Below are positions 48,998-61,040 of a DNA stretch of 64,000 nt, piece by piece. Within the stretch, counting starts at the first letter, position 1, and each line of letters starts with the position of its first letter. The notes beneath the pieces are model-generated. The model was not told the DNA's origin and searched no databases. It saw only the letters and a program-made list of their open reading frames with translations. The DNA is from Chloromonas sp. AAM2 (taxonomy: Eukaryota; Chlorophyta; Chlorophyceae; Chlamydomonadales; Chlamydomonadaceae). The stretch lies in NCBI GenBank assembly GCA_004335635.1, contig QAXH01005712.1:17373-81372 (forward strand), given 5' to 3'. The translations under genes were made by a program, and so were the position numbers.

Positions 48998-51900
48998 TTA
49001 CCGCAGCCTAAAGGTCTCCACGATTTGCTGCAGGAGAACTTCCTTTTCCTTGTTGTACTGATCAGACCTGTGTTCACAAACCACAAGCAGCATTATGTAA
49101 ATGAACAGGCAATGAAAGCTAGTGCACATGCACCAAGTTGCACTCGACTGGACCCCTTGACATACCCTTTGCGGCAGCACAGATGACAAAGTAACGCCGC
49201 TTCTGGGATAATACCGACTATACCACTAAACACACGGACGTGGTCCAAGGGTGAAGAAATGGCGTTTCCATATTCATGGCAACCAGTGTGTTGGTGCCAC
49301 TGACCTTGCACTGGCTGACAGGGTGTATGCGGTGCCCTTGCGTGTCGCCACCACGGCCCAGTGCCGGCGCTTGATGGCGTACCCCGACCGAGTGAGCGTC
49401 TCAGAAGGAAACGTGAGGTAGATGTAGCGCTGCAATGGAATAGGCCGTGAGCATAGTGCACATTCTTGCCACTTGGTACAGATCAGCAGCAGCACATCAG
49501 CACGTCCCAAGAAACTGTCACAGAACAAGGGCATTCAAGGGAGAAACTGCTGATTGGGCAATCAGAGTAATGTATGAGGGCTGCCAATCACACGGGTTTG
49601 TAGGCACTCTCTGGCAGGGAAGCAGCAGCGGGCAGGCAGGTTCCTGGAGGTGATGCTGCCATGACATGCTTGGCAAATGACGGGAGCGCACCTGGCCGTC
49701 AATTGTTTTCTCGTCGCTCTTAATTGAGCTTTTAGGAGGAGGTGTCAGCTTGTCATCGGCCTGGTCCTGCCCTGCGCACCACAGCACGGTTCACGGGAGT
49801 ATGGTGTTAGAGGGCCAAGTTCTCTGACATCATGTGAGACATGACACCTTTTTAGCTGAACCCACACTGCTTATCGGTTCTTAATGGCGTGAGGCATGCT
49901 TCAAACCAGGTTTCTGGCTGATCGCAGTGCTTGGGTTCAGGACAGCGGCATAGCTTAGGACTGGCCTTGAGCCATAACCATTTAAAGTGGTCCAGGCCCA
50001 GACAACTTCCATTTTTTTGGATGTAAATTGCCATAAAAATATTCACCCAGACATTTTTCTTCACGGTACAAACGGTCTGTACCTGGCACCACAGCCTTGT
50101 TTACAGCTAGCCGCACAATTTCCTTGTCCACGTCTGGCCCGCTACCAGGGGGCACAGGAAACGTCTCAACCGTTGCCTTGTCAGCCTGCGGCAGGCACAG
50201 TGACACGGCGGCTAGCACATGCAGTCATCTACATCGTGGCGCTTGTCCGTTCGAGCATGGATGAAAAGGCCATGTACGGTGAAGGAGCTCGAGTGTCCCC
50301 TGGGCCCAGCGGCCAGAGGCGTGTGCACACATGGGCCATAGCGCATCATAAACTCACTGTCTCAAAGTTTGAAACATAAAACCCGCTCCGCTGTGTGTTT
50401 GGGCGTGCTACCCAGCTCCTGGGGTATGCAAACACCCTGCACACCACAGACAGCAAGGCGGGGATCCAGGTCACCTGCCTTCAAGGGCACCCACACCACG
50501 TGCAACAAGAACAGCACAGGAATGCAGGCTGAGTCTCGCATGCTTCATCAAGTCGTCCATGCTTTGCCACTTTGCCTTGGGCAGTTCCCATCCTTGCCAG
50601 GGTGTGCAAAAGATGAGTGACTTGCCCAGAAACGTCCTATCTGATGGCTCTGCTGTGAGCATACCAGTCGTTCTCAAACTCATCGTAGGTCTTCAGAGCG
50701 TTGTCGCCTCTAAACGTGGGCAGGCCTGTGGGTGATCATGTGGGGATGTCGAGGGGCATCACGTCATTCACAGCTGAGTCACGTCAGACACCTGATGAGT
50801 TGTGAACTGATGTGGACTTGCGGATTGCAACACACAACGAGCCAACTAAGAATCATAGTGGGTAGCATGATGCACTCGCGTGTCTAGGTACCGTTGCATG
50901 TTGCCGGTCGGAGACAACACCCTGCATGTTACCCAGCTGCCAGTGTTGCTGTTGAGAGCATGCTTGTCAATGACTGGGATTGCACTAACTTTCATTTGTG
51001 GAGGGTGCAATGTCTGGCAAATCGGAACTCAGCACGGACGGATCATTGGAGTGGAAAGGTATGATGAGATACCAACTCCATGGCTTACCATAGCCAGAGA
51101 GAATTGCATTCACGATTGTGGTTGGATCATCGGTACCAACCAACAGCAGGACGCCAAAGCTGTTCAGAAAGAGCTCTCTACGTGTCGGTTGCTTGGTACT
51201 GTGCGTAGATGAGTCCTGCTGAGGCTGCTCGACAGCTTGGCTGCTTAACAACTTGGTTGCTTGTCGTTCGCGAGTTGGCACTTGGCAAGGGTGTTGGCCT
51301 CCTGGAAAAAAAAAGAAGTTTGCCAGTTCTGGGACAGATTGAGTATCCAGCACTGGTGTATATCCAGTATTGGCAGCCACCAGCGCCTACCAACTCCAGC
51401 ATCAGCAACACATCCCAGTGGCAGATGACACTAACCCAACACCACACGGTGAGCACTTTCACCACCATTAAAACTTAATATGGGCACACTCCTGACAAGA
51501 CTAGTCCCAAAATTGTCCCAGAACTGGCAAACTTTTTTTTTCTCCAACTGGCGTCAGTTGTTGCAGCACAAACAACCAGGGCCAGTCACAATCCATGTCT
51601 CATCTCAATGCCTGTCAAGTATACCCCGGCCTTGTTGCATGCATGCAAGGCCAGCAAATACTGATCCCAAGTAAGCAGGCACTGATCTATTGCACTTGCA
51701 TCATCCCAGTCATCAGCCCCAATCTAAAGCCTCCGGCTGCTGTGACCAGGCTTGAACGTGGCTGTTGGATAAGGTTACGGATGCGTTGGACCAGCATGCA
51801 GATCATGTGCATGCACAGAATACCACTTGCCTTGCTCCACACTACAGGTCACCAATGAACCTGATTCACCTGTACCATGCTTGTCAATGCTCCGTGCCAC

Positions 51901-52023
51901 AACAGCGCCAGATGTTTGCAATCTTGCGCTTGACTTGTCGATGCGTGAGATTGAAGGCTGAAGCGAGGGGTTGCGCATTTGGAGAGCCCGGCAGGGTTTG
52001 CATGCAATCGGGTGCATTCTCAT
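48998..52023 (-). CDS. PsbP-domain thylakoid-lumen protein
   Basis: Exons 5' to 3': 52023-51876, 51235-51089, 50725-50665, 50436-50358, 50185-50083, 49771-49692, 49429-49305, 49067-48998; 270 residues, in frame throughout, TAA at 49000-48998. The first exon has a transit-like sequence (MRMHPIACKPCRALQMRN). Exon 2 carries TRRELFLNSFGVLLLVG: twin Arg followed by a hydrophobic run, typical of lumen targeting by the Tat pathway. The mature part has the PsbP fold signature: a Tyr/Pro/Trp N-terminal strand (FAYPRSWVARPNTQRSGFYV), VVPG, then YIYLTFPSETLTRSGYAIKR, WAVVATRKGTAYTLSASAR and the C-terminal helix. PsbP-like proteins assist photosystem II, photosystem I or NDH assembly; which branch this is cannot be told. 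Exons 1 and 2 are less certain than 3-8. Copy E of the inverted-end repeat lies in intron 1. Confidence 0.85.
51306..51541. repeat. Inverted-end element, copy E (about 236 bp) in an intron of the PsbP-like gene
   Basis: The left end (nine A, then GAAGTTTGCCAGTTCTGGGACA) and right end (TGTCCCAGAACTGGCAAAC, then a T run) match for about 27 bp. This is the cleanest copy. The right end continues as CCCAAAATTGTCCCAGAACT, which inversely matches copy A. Confidence 0.78.
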
Positions 52024-53138
52024 TAGACTTGCAAATGCCGAACGAGCGACGCTCCAATCCTCTAAGCCTTTAAGAAGAGAAGCTCTAGCAGTATGAGTGT
52101 GTCCTTCGGTTGGGTGCGACAGGACGGTCGTGCGCGCAGAAGATGCCTTGAGCTGTTCATCCTGCGAGCGTTTTGGTCCGAACGTGTGGTTCCTCGACAA
52201 GAGCTTCGTGCTCATAGAACTTTATCGTTTGGTGCCATCGCAACGATCTGCAGCCAGTTCACATTGGTAGAAAGAAATTACAGAATAGGCGACAGCTGTC
52301 GTTTGAACCCATCTCTCCTTTTGAGCCTTTGTCAGTGCTATTGGATACGGCGTGCAGTCACATCACAGATGATATACTGCCTTTGATAAACGAACCGTGT
52401 CTTAGATTGTGGCAGTAGACATTTCTGTGAGGAGGAGTGACCGGGAAGGCCAAGAGGCGCACCCCGCGCTTCGCGAACTGTCGCCTTGAATCTCGTGGGG
52501 TTGCATTTAAGAGAAATTCACACAAAGGTCGCAGCGATACGATTGCTACCAGTTACACCTGATCAAACGTCGGAGGCGGGACGAGTTGACAGCCAAGTCG
52601 AACCTGGCTGGCAGCCGTACACACATTCACTGTGCGCGACCGTGGATAGATGGCTGGGCAAATGTGATTGCGTTCTTCGGTTGCTTGCCGCACAAAGGAG
52701 GTGATCCCGCGGCGTGCGTTATTGCTCAGCCGCTGGGGCTGCTGCAGTTGCAGCTGCCTGTGGTGCGCACCACCACCATGCAACCGCCGTCCAAGACTTG
52801 CACATGAGGAGCTGCCGTGCTTGAAACTCAGCAAGACATGGATGAAGGGGATGCAGTCCGGCACTCTGGCCAGGGCGCCGGGGACGCTGGCATCGCCTCG
52901 TTCGTCGACAGGCCAACAAGACGCAGGATAACAGACCGGACGGTAAGGGGTGCTGGCACGAGTGTCAGGAAAACAACTGATCATCTCACACCAAACAGGC
53001 CTGTCTGGCTGTGCTAGCTTACGTGCAGCTGGCCACCACTCCAGGTACTGGGTACTTGTCATCATGTAGGTGCTGGGCCATTTCGGCGCGGACCATGCTA
53101 CCTCCGCCCTCTTCCCTCGGGTGGGGTCAGCAGCCTCC
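52024..53138. other. Divergent intergenic region, PsbP-like gene / cyclase gene
   Basis: About 1.1 kb between the inferred start codons of a minus-strand and a plus-strand gene. A 247-codon open stretch on the minus strand overlaps it (52553-53296) but has no ATG at its start and no recognisable sequence. Promoters of both genes should be here; none was identified. Confidence 0.55.
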
Positions 53139-56100
53139 ATGTCTTTTGCAAACGTGCATGCATTGGAAGGTCCTGCACCAAAAGGTGAGCCCAGAGGCGC
53201 TTTCCGGCCATGCTGCCACACAGGCGCAAGTTCAGCCAACAGACAGAGACGTAAGCAAGTGATGAGCACTAAAACAAGCTTTAAGTAGCACGGCACCAGC
53301 CAGAAAATTGCTCTTTAAGACAGTGAGCTGCTGGCAACGGAAGTCTGCTTGCCATTGTGTTGCTTGCAGGCCTGCTTGCCCGGCGGCGCATGACCATCTT
53401 GGCCCAGACAACCCCTACATCAGGTGCGCTTTACCTGTGTCAGGGCCAGGACCATTGTTGGGCACGTACCAGGCTGTGTGTGGTTATCGATGAACCTCTT
53501 TCTCGGTGATGAGGTGTAATAGACTACAAACTTGCGTCACATACTGCTTGCATTAACGCCATACGAGGAGTTTACATGCCTCAAGTTGTTCTTGCTGGAA
53601 CATACACTGGCGGTGCATGATTGCCCGGCGTGTGCACCCACACAACACATACCTGCGCCTGCCTGCAGCTGGCAATGGCTTGGACCTGCCAGTAGGCAGG
53701 ATGGCCAATCAATCAGTCGCGTTCGCAGACGATGAGACGAACGACATGCAGCTAGCCCTGCCAACTTTGGACCTACCAATGAGGCCATATGACGAGACAC
53801 TGCTGCCCGGGGCGAGGCATTCACCCGCTGATGGCCAGCCAGTGCTCCAAAAGGATCTGTCTTTCGTGACGAGCAAGTCGTTCATCGCCAAAAGTGAGTG
53901 CTATGCAGCACACTGTGCTTGGCGGGTACACGGCCAGGCGAAGACACGGACTACATGATGATTGTGCATGGCATGTCAGCATTGATGAGGCAGGCAAGGG
54001 CATTGTCCACACTGTTTGTGTACCGTGCAGGTGGCAAGCTTGCAGGCCGCCGGGTTCAGACGGAGAAGCACCCCCATGCAAATCCCTTGTCCATTCGTGA
54101 CCGGCTGCCTCACTGGAAGCAGTGGTGCTTGAAGGCCATGAACCACAGGTGACCGGGCGTTTTTTTTACGTTTAGTTTGTATACTTCTTGTTATAATTTT
54201 GATTCAGTGTGTATCCTGCCTGAGATGAGCTCCATCACCTTCTGAGCAGCACAGCCAGCCAGAACCAGCCACAGCTGGCGTCCAGCAGCAGCAGCGGCAG
54301 CAGCCTCAGCCACCCAAGCCTTCAAGCTCCACTGCATTTGCAAAGCTTCTGCTGCCTGCCTGCCTGTCTGGTCTGGACGAGTGATCAATTAATCTTGAAA
54401 TGTTTTCCACACAGATGTTACTACGCCTTTCTGTGCATCACCACCCTGTACATCATCTTTGAGGACGATGTCAAGCGAGCGGCTCTGCCTGACACCTGGG
54501 ATCTGCCGCTGGAGACCATGATTGCTTTCATTCTAGTTACGATTATGATAGAGATGGGTGAGCGGGGCCCCACAGGCACAATACTTGGTGAAGGCTTGCT
54601 TGGGTTGGAGTTGAGTGGGCCGCCATCAGCAAGCACTGGCCGTTACTTTGTCACACCTTCTAATAGACTGCGTTTTAACGCAAAACTGTTTAACAAGTCG
54701 ACAAATAGCTTATGCCGAGAGGCTGCTTAGGTCACACACGCTACTAAGCAGCCATGTGTGTGACATGGGAATGGGGGTAAGATAGCCCTGGTCTCGTGCT
54801 TACTGAATGACTACTGGCTTCCGCGCTGTGCACGCCTGGTATGCGCAGGTTTGTCAAGCTTTATTAAGCCTGGTTACTTGCTAGGATTTTACTTCTGGGT
54901 GGACTGCATCGTCTGCGCCTCACTCTTCTTTGAGGTGAGTGATGCATAGGCAAAGCCAACACAGTCAATGACAGCTCCACTCGTTGTCTCGGTGTTGTAG
55001 CAGTAGCAAGACGGCAGGTTAGGTTCGCATCGCTGGAGCGCTGCTCAGAGCTTGGGTTGGTGAGGCACACCTGCTTTACACGGCTGCCGTGCCTGCATGT
55101 ATGCATGACCACCACACTCTGACGCAGTAGTGTCGACTCTCAATTGCAGGTTCCTTCAGTCAAAAAAACTGTGCTGGGCATCGGAGACGCAGCCATATCT
55201 ATAGATGATAAGGATAACTTCATAGCCTGGGCAGGCAACCGCGCGTTCATCAGCTCAAAGGTAGCGCGCGTGGCGCGCATCTTCCGGCTGCTACGTCTCC
55301 TGCGCCTATACTCGGTGTTCAGGCGCTTTGAGGCAAGGCGTCGCATTCGCGCCGCGCTGGCCAAGGCAGGCATACGGCCAGGTAATAGAGGTGTTGAGAA
55401 GATGGGAGCATTCATCACAAGGCAAAGCATGACGCAGGACCACACAGGAGTGAAGCGTGTTGGAGGAATTCAGATCGTACAAGGAATGGCAAACCACCTG
55501 TCATGTCTGACTTGCAGGCGAAGGCGAAGAGCGCATTGCAGAGGAAGAGCTATCCCTTATTGAGCTCGAAATCCTGCAAGATCAGGACAAGGAGACGAGA
55601 GTGGGTCAGAAACTTGAAGGTGAATGACAATGCATCCAGAGGCCCGCTTAACCTGTAGCAACCCTAGCAACCTTACTTGATCAGACCTCACACGTTAGGG
55701 CAACCGCATTTAGCTGGCACTTTTGCCACATCAATTGCTTGACAGTCCTGGCTGTTGGTTGATGTGCAGAACTAATCATCCGGCGCATCATCATCTTTGT
55801 GCTGGTCTGCGTTCTCTTCCTGCCCGCCTTTGAGGCTGAGTACGGCTTATGGGGCAAGTACCGAGGCGTGGACAGAGGAGGGTTGAGCATGCTTCACGAC
55901 ATGGCAATCACATGGGGGGGACCCGTGCCGCCCGGGGCTACGGCGGACGGGCGGGCTGCCCTGCCAGCGTCACCCTTCACCACTGCGCTCATGGTGAGCC
56001 CAACCCTGGCAGTATTGTACTGTGTTATAATGCCGTTGCAATGCTGTTTGAGCTGGGTAAACTGGCTCGGTCATGCTGCACGTATCAACTTGATGTGAAG

Positions 56101-59100
56101 GCTGGTTGGTTTGCTATGATGAAATGCCTGGAGTTGTACAGCAGATGGGAAGCACACACGTGTGGCAGCCAAAACAAAAACCAACACTATTGCTCACTGC
56201 TCGCTGTCCAGGCGTTCCTTCAAGGCGTGGTGTTCCCCATTGGCGCCCATGACTCATCTCAAGTGCTGGAACTCGTGATCAGCAACGCCACCTACGTTTC
56301 ATACCCAGAGGGCATGCGCCGGCGCTATGATGAGCTGTATTATATGGACTTCAAGACGTACAACATGACGGATCCAGCATGCAGGGAGCTGCTGGCTGGC
56401 AGCGCAGCAGACAGTCCATGCACGTCTTGGTACACGTATGCGCTGTACGATTGGAAGTGGTACTCACAAGTGGCGGTGAGTGTGCGGCCTGTGCATGCAC
56501 CTGATAAGCACGCCTCCGGCTTATTCTGACGAAATTTCCTTTGCTCGTTGCTGAAGTGCAACCATGGTTTTCCCTGTTCTTAGAAGCGGTGCTCAGCACT
56601 GGTGCTTGTCTCCGTGCATCACAATGCACCCGTGCGACCCAAAACATTGCAGTTCAGGCCGATGCCTCTGACAATCCATGTTTGCTTCGTGATTGTAGGC
56701 CATCCTGAGCATCAGCCGATCCTTGTTCGTCATCACCTTCCTGACACTCGGGGCGTACTTGCTCAACCGGGACAGCCGTGTCCTGGTTCTGGAGCCGATC
56801 GAGCGCATGCTGGCGCGCGTGTCTGCGCTCGCAGAGAACCCACTGGCGCTGCAGGCAACTGCACACGCACCATGGCAGGAGCAGCTGGAGCGCATGCAGC
56901 AGGCGCAAGAGCAAGAGGCAATCATGCAAGCGCAGCAAGCGCAGCAGACACAGCAGGAATCGCTCAAGGATGGCGATGGGTTGGACAGGAAGAAGAGCTT
57001 GACGGACATGTTATTCACTGCCGTCAGGAAGCGCTCAACGGTTCCCGAAACTGATGTTCAAGCGGTGATTTCCATAGGTGCAGGACGAGCCAACTCGCAG
57101 AATAATGCAGCTGCAAACGGCGACTCCACCCACACCTTAGCATGGAGCGAAGTCACGCAGGTGGCCGGCTTTGCGAATGTGGAAGACAGCCAGCGGACAT
57201 GGGCAGCTGCTTCCTCGCACGGCGGCGCTTCTGCTTTGTCACTGAGCACGTACACAGCGCGTGATGCCAGCCCCGGCTGGCGTGTGCTTGGTTCTAGTGT
57301 AACCGCAGCAGTGCGGCTGCAGACGACTGCGGCCACAACACGATGGCAGCGTTTGCACGACCACACCCGGCATCTGCTCAGGCGGCTGGCGACCAACTTT
57401 TGGGACGGCACTGATGAGGAACACGGACCCCTAGCTCGACAGCCAGCCGGAGCAGGGGGCACCAAGGCAGGAGCCGTTGCCACGGCCAAGCCGGGAAAAG
57501 AGTCTGCAAGCGCAAGCTATGAAACACAGTTGCTGGAAAACAGCATCCAGAAGATTGGAGCGCTGCTCGCTGTTGGATTTGGAGACGCAGGTACATGGGG
57601 TGGAGTGAATAAGCTCTGGAATGCGTGCTGATGTGCAGTGTACTCAGCACGTCACATCAACGAATGTAAATAAACCAGGGAGGAAATGTTGTTCGGAGAA
57701 AGCGTGTGCCATGGTTTGTAAAAACACGCACTTCTGTGCAAGCAAACACATTTCTCCGAACAACTCTTCCACGGTTGCAATGTGCAGGTGCTGAGATCAT
57801 CGCAGAGAATATTCGCAATGAGGGCGACATCAACCCTATGGTGCCCGGACGCAAGACAGTGGCAGTATTTGGATTCTGCGATATTCGCCGCTTCACGGAT
57901 GCCACCGAAGTGCTGCAGGTGGGGCAACTGGTCAACTGTTTGCAATCGGACAAGCATCAATCGCAGCAGGGTCCAGACCACACCGCTACCTGTGTTGCTA
58001 GTGTGTGCGGGTATTGCCTGACATAGAATTGTTTCTTATTCGTTACTTGAGCCTGTGCTGCCATGTGAGTGTCCCGTACAACAACACAGGAGGAGGTGAT
58101 GGAGTTCGTAAACAGCATCGCTCGCATTGTGCACACAAGCGTGGCAATACATGGTGGGGCGGCTAACAAGAACATTGGAGATGCGTTCCTGCTGGTAAGC
58201 TTTCTGTGACAGTCTACCGCAGCATCATGTGTGGAGAACACATTGTACTGCAGTCGCAGGATCGTGTGTGGAACACTTCAACTGTGCAGCACAATGCTGT
58301 CCCTGCAGTCATCTGCAGACAGGGCAGTAGAGACGTGCACTACAGCCCAGGATTTGGTTTCAGCCTTGCCACTTGGATTCCATGCATGGAATCACCAGCA
58401 GCCAGCTGAACAAAAGCCGTGCAGTTTGCCTTACGTGCACTGCCTGCAACCATGTCGCCTTAAACAGCTTCACACAGTGTGACGCCCTTGCTCCTTAATG
58501 TCGCTCTCAGGTGTGGAAGCTGCCCAAGGGCTTCACCATGGCGGACTTGCGCGATGCGTGTGAACACAACACCACCTGCTTGCCTGGCTTACCCGACACG
58601 GCCACAGCGCCGAACTCAACCACCGTTTACCAGCATCACCCAGCTTCTGATAGGCTATCTCTTCAGAGCTGCAGCAACGAGCAGCATTCCTACACCATCC
58701 CAGCTAGACCCATAGCAGAGGCAGCAGAGGAAGAGGGCGTTACTTACGTCGAGCCTATGCCTGCCTCACTCCCGGAGGACGAGCCTGTGCTGGCCCTACC
58801 TCTCCTGACACCTGGTGCACAGGATTGGCCGCGCCTTGGTGCTGAGGATAGTTTCATGCCCCAGTCATTCACTCAGGAGTCCAGCGTTGCTTCCGAGCAG
58901 CGACTGGTGCCGCAGTCTGCCACAAGACAGGTTCAAGTTTCCTCGATGCATCCACCATCACCCTTCTTGCAGCAAGACGTGCCGCTGCCTGGCTTGACAT
59001 CCGGGCACAACCAGTCTAATGCATTGCCGTCACCGCCCAAGCCGCGCTTCATGTCCATACAGGACAACAGGGTAGTGCCTCTGACACTGTCAGAGGCCTT

Positions 59101-60826
59101 GCCCTCTAGTATCGCGGGCCCTACCAAATCCAGAGCATTTTCACGCGGCGTCACGGGTGCAACGTTCGCCACCATCGAGAGCAAGAAAGAATTTGGAGCA
59201 AACGACCTGGAGTTTGAGGCTGTGCGCAGGGTGAGTTTCGCTTGAATTCGCATGCGCTACCTGCAGGCTGTCGTCTGCGACACGACAACAGATCCCAACA
59301 CTCTTTTTGTATAAGTGCCCTTTTCTATTCAATTGCTGTGCCAGTCGCGGCATCATGTTGTTACCGTGGGCCTGCTGTGCAGGTGATTCGCATGCGATCC
59401 AAGGGCGGCGAGAAGGACGGCTCAACTGCCGTTAGCGTACCTGAGAAAGGCGCGCTAGTCGCTGCAGTAGCGGACAACGCACTGACGTCCTTCATAATCA
59501 TACACGCAGCCTTAAAGCGGAGCGTGCGCCTCGCAAGGTCAGTCTATCCACGGTCGATGATCTGCTACAGCAACCGTGAAATCCACACCGCGCGGCTGCC
59601 AGGCAAAGGAAGCGTCCGCCCAACCCTGTTGCGCTGGCTGTGTTTCTATGCAATTCGCAGGTATGCACGTCGAGCAGACTTAGCCGCGCGTCTAGGCCCC
59701 AACTTCCGAGTACAGATGGGATTTGGGTTGCACGTGGGCTGGGCAATCGAGGGCGCCATCGGCTCCGAGTACAAGATTGACGCTTCGTACCTCTCACCCA
59801 ACGTCAACATGGCAAGTCGACTGGAGGCCGCCACCAAGCAGTTTGGCGTGAGCTTGCTGATGAGCGAAGATTTCGCAGACTGTCTTTCGGCCGAGGTCCG
59901 AGCAAGAGTTCGCCAAATCGATTGCGTCACCGTCAAGGGCAGTGCGCAGCCTATGGGGCTGTTCACATACGACATCGATCTTGATGGCATCCGCGAACCG
60001 GACCCCGACATGCCTGGTACGTGCGCGCAGACCCCCAGACTGGCAGGGCTGGCCGCAGCATGCGCACTGATCATGTCGCGATCGTTGCACTTTGAGCTCC
60101 GATTCTGTTTTCAGATGTGTCAGTTGGTTGTAGGCATTGGATTAAGGGCACCCACAACATCAATTTTGCTCCCCTCCCGGCGCATGTATTTTGCAGGTGC
60201 TGAGGAGGAGGAAGAGGCTTTCTGGGCTAACTACGCCTGTGGCCTGTGTGCCACAGATGACGTTGCAGCCACCTGGGGTGTAACCATGGACTTCATGCAG
60301 GCGTTTGAGCTAGGCTTTCAGGTGAGGATGTATGGGCATCCGAAAGTGGGTGACGATGTAAATCCTCACTGTCAATGGTGCTACAGCAGCTGAGCAAGAC
60401 ACTACATGTCGTGCAATAAAAAACAATGCATGTCCTGTCTGGTCACACGGACTTCAAAATACTGTTCATCAATCCAGCGGATGCTTTGTGACACCTCCGC
60501 CTTTGCTGCAACACCTTGCAGGCATACAAGTCCGGCGACTGGCGGACTGCACGTGCACGCTTGACTGCTGCATCGGACATGCGCCGGAATATGCATGGGC
60601 ATCCCATGCCAGACCCACCATCGCAAGTGCTCTTGACGTACATGGAGCGACACAACTTCCATGCACCGGAATCGTGGCAGTAAGTGCCATGAGAGACTCA
60701 TTTTGCCATCATGACTCGCTCAGCTACAGGGCTCCTCATCATGTACCTAGTACCTAGGCCAGACATGCAACCACTCGTGCTGCACTAATGCTTTGCAGGG
60801 GCTTTCGTGAGCTGACGGAGAAATGA
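53139..60826 (+). CDS. Voltage-sensor-linked class III nucleotide cyclase
   Basis: Exons 53139-53184, 53669-53893, 54031-54148, 54415-54557, 54849-54934, 55150-55381, 55518-55619, 55770-55993, 56212-56475, 56699-57590, 57788-57918, 58090-58194, 58511-59230, 59383-59537, 59661-60016, 60197-60321, 60522-60679, 60799-60826; 1369 residues in one frame. Order: polar N-terminus; S1 (about 131-147), S2 (160-177), S3 (183-205); S4 with Arg every third residue (ARVARIFRLLRLLRLYS, about 243-262); TM5 (319-338); a loop of about 140 residues, probably outside the cytoplasm; TM6 (481-502); a HAMP-like stretch (LEPIERMLARVSALAENPL); a Gln-rich linker; the cyclase domain (about 778-1266). Metal-binding Asp are in FGFCDIRRFTD and NIGDAFLL; NVNMASRLEAATKQFGV has the transition-state Asn and Arg. 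An insert of about 240 residues (exon 58511) splits the cyclase domain. No potassium-channel filter (TxGYG) is seen. ATP or GTP specificity cannot be decided. The first exon (15 codons) is inferred from phase only. Confidence 0.88.
57688..57764. repeat. Inverted repeat (hairpin) in a cyclase-gene intron
   Basis: GTTGTTCGGAGAAA at 57688-57701 is repeated in inverse orientation at 57751-57764, 14 of 14 matching, with weaker matching outside the core. It lies just upstream of the exon starting at 57788. It may be a decayed small transposable element or an RNA hairpin near the acceptor. Confidence 0.7.
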
Positions 60827-60967
60827 AGAGCCAAGAGAAGCCAAGTTCTGCCCCATGACGCCCGGCCGGCCCAGGAGTCGAGTTGCCCTTGCTGTGCTGA
60901 GCTCAAGCAATTGAATCTGCTGTGCCACCACGGTTGCGCTGCCTCCAGCTGCAATTGTTACGCGGAC

Positions 60968-61040
60968 GGAGTGCATACCATGAAGCACGTCCAACGCAAA
61001 TATCAACTATTTGCGCAAATTGCAAAAATTTCTCCTAGTA
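60968..61040 (-). repeat. Uninterrupted 73-bp repeat copy (empty site for the MITE at 48490)
   Basis: Read on the minus strand, this copy matches 48461-48489 plus 48723-48769 with no gap and six substitutions. It has a single GCA at the position where the MITE lies in the other copy. It sits about 140 bases past the stop of the cyclase gene. Confidence 0.85.

Noticed and set aside
52553..53296. Long minus-strand open frame (about 247 codons) upstream of the cyclase gene
   Set aside because: It does not begin with ATG, shows no family resemblance or splice logic, and overlaps a plus-strand exon (53139-53184) that joins the cyclase gene in the right phase.
53139..57590. Potassium-channel-cyclase fusion
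   Set aside because: Voltage-sensor helices are present, but no TxGYG-type filter or pore helix is seen between TM5 and TM6.
57788..60016. Assignment as adenylyl versus guanylyl cyclase
   Set aside because: The position before NVNMASR that usually tells ATP from GTP use does not hold the classical residue for either, so only 'nucleotide cyclase' is supported.
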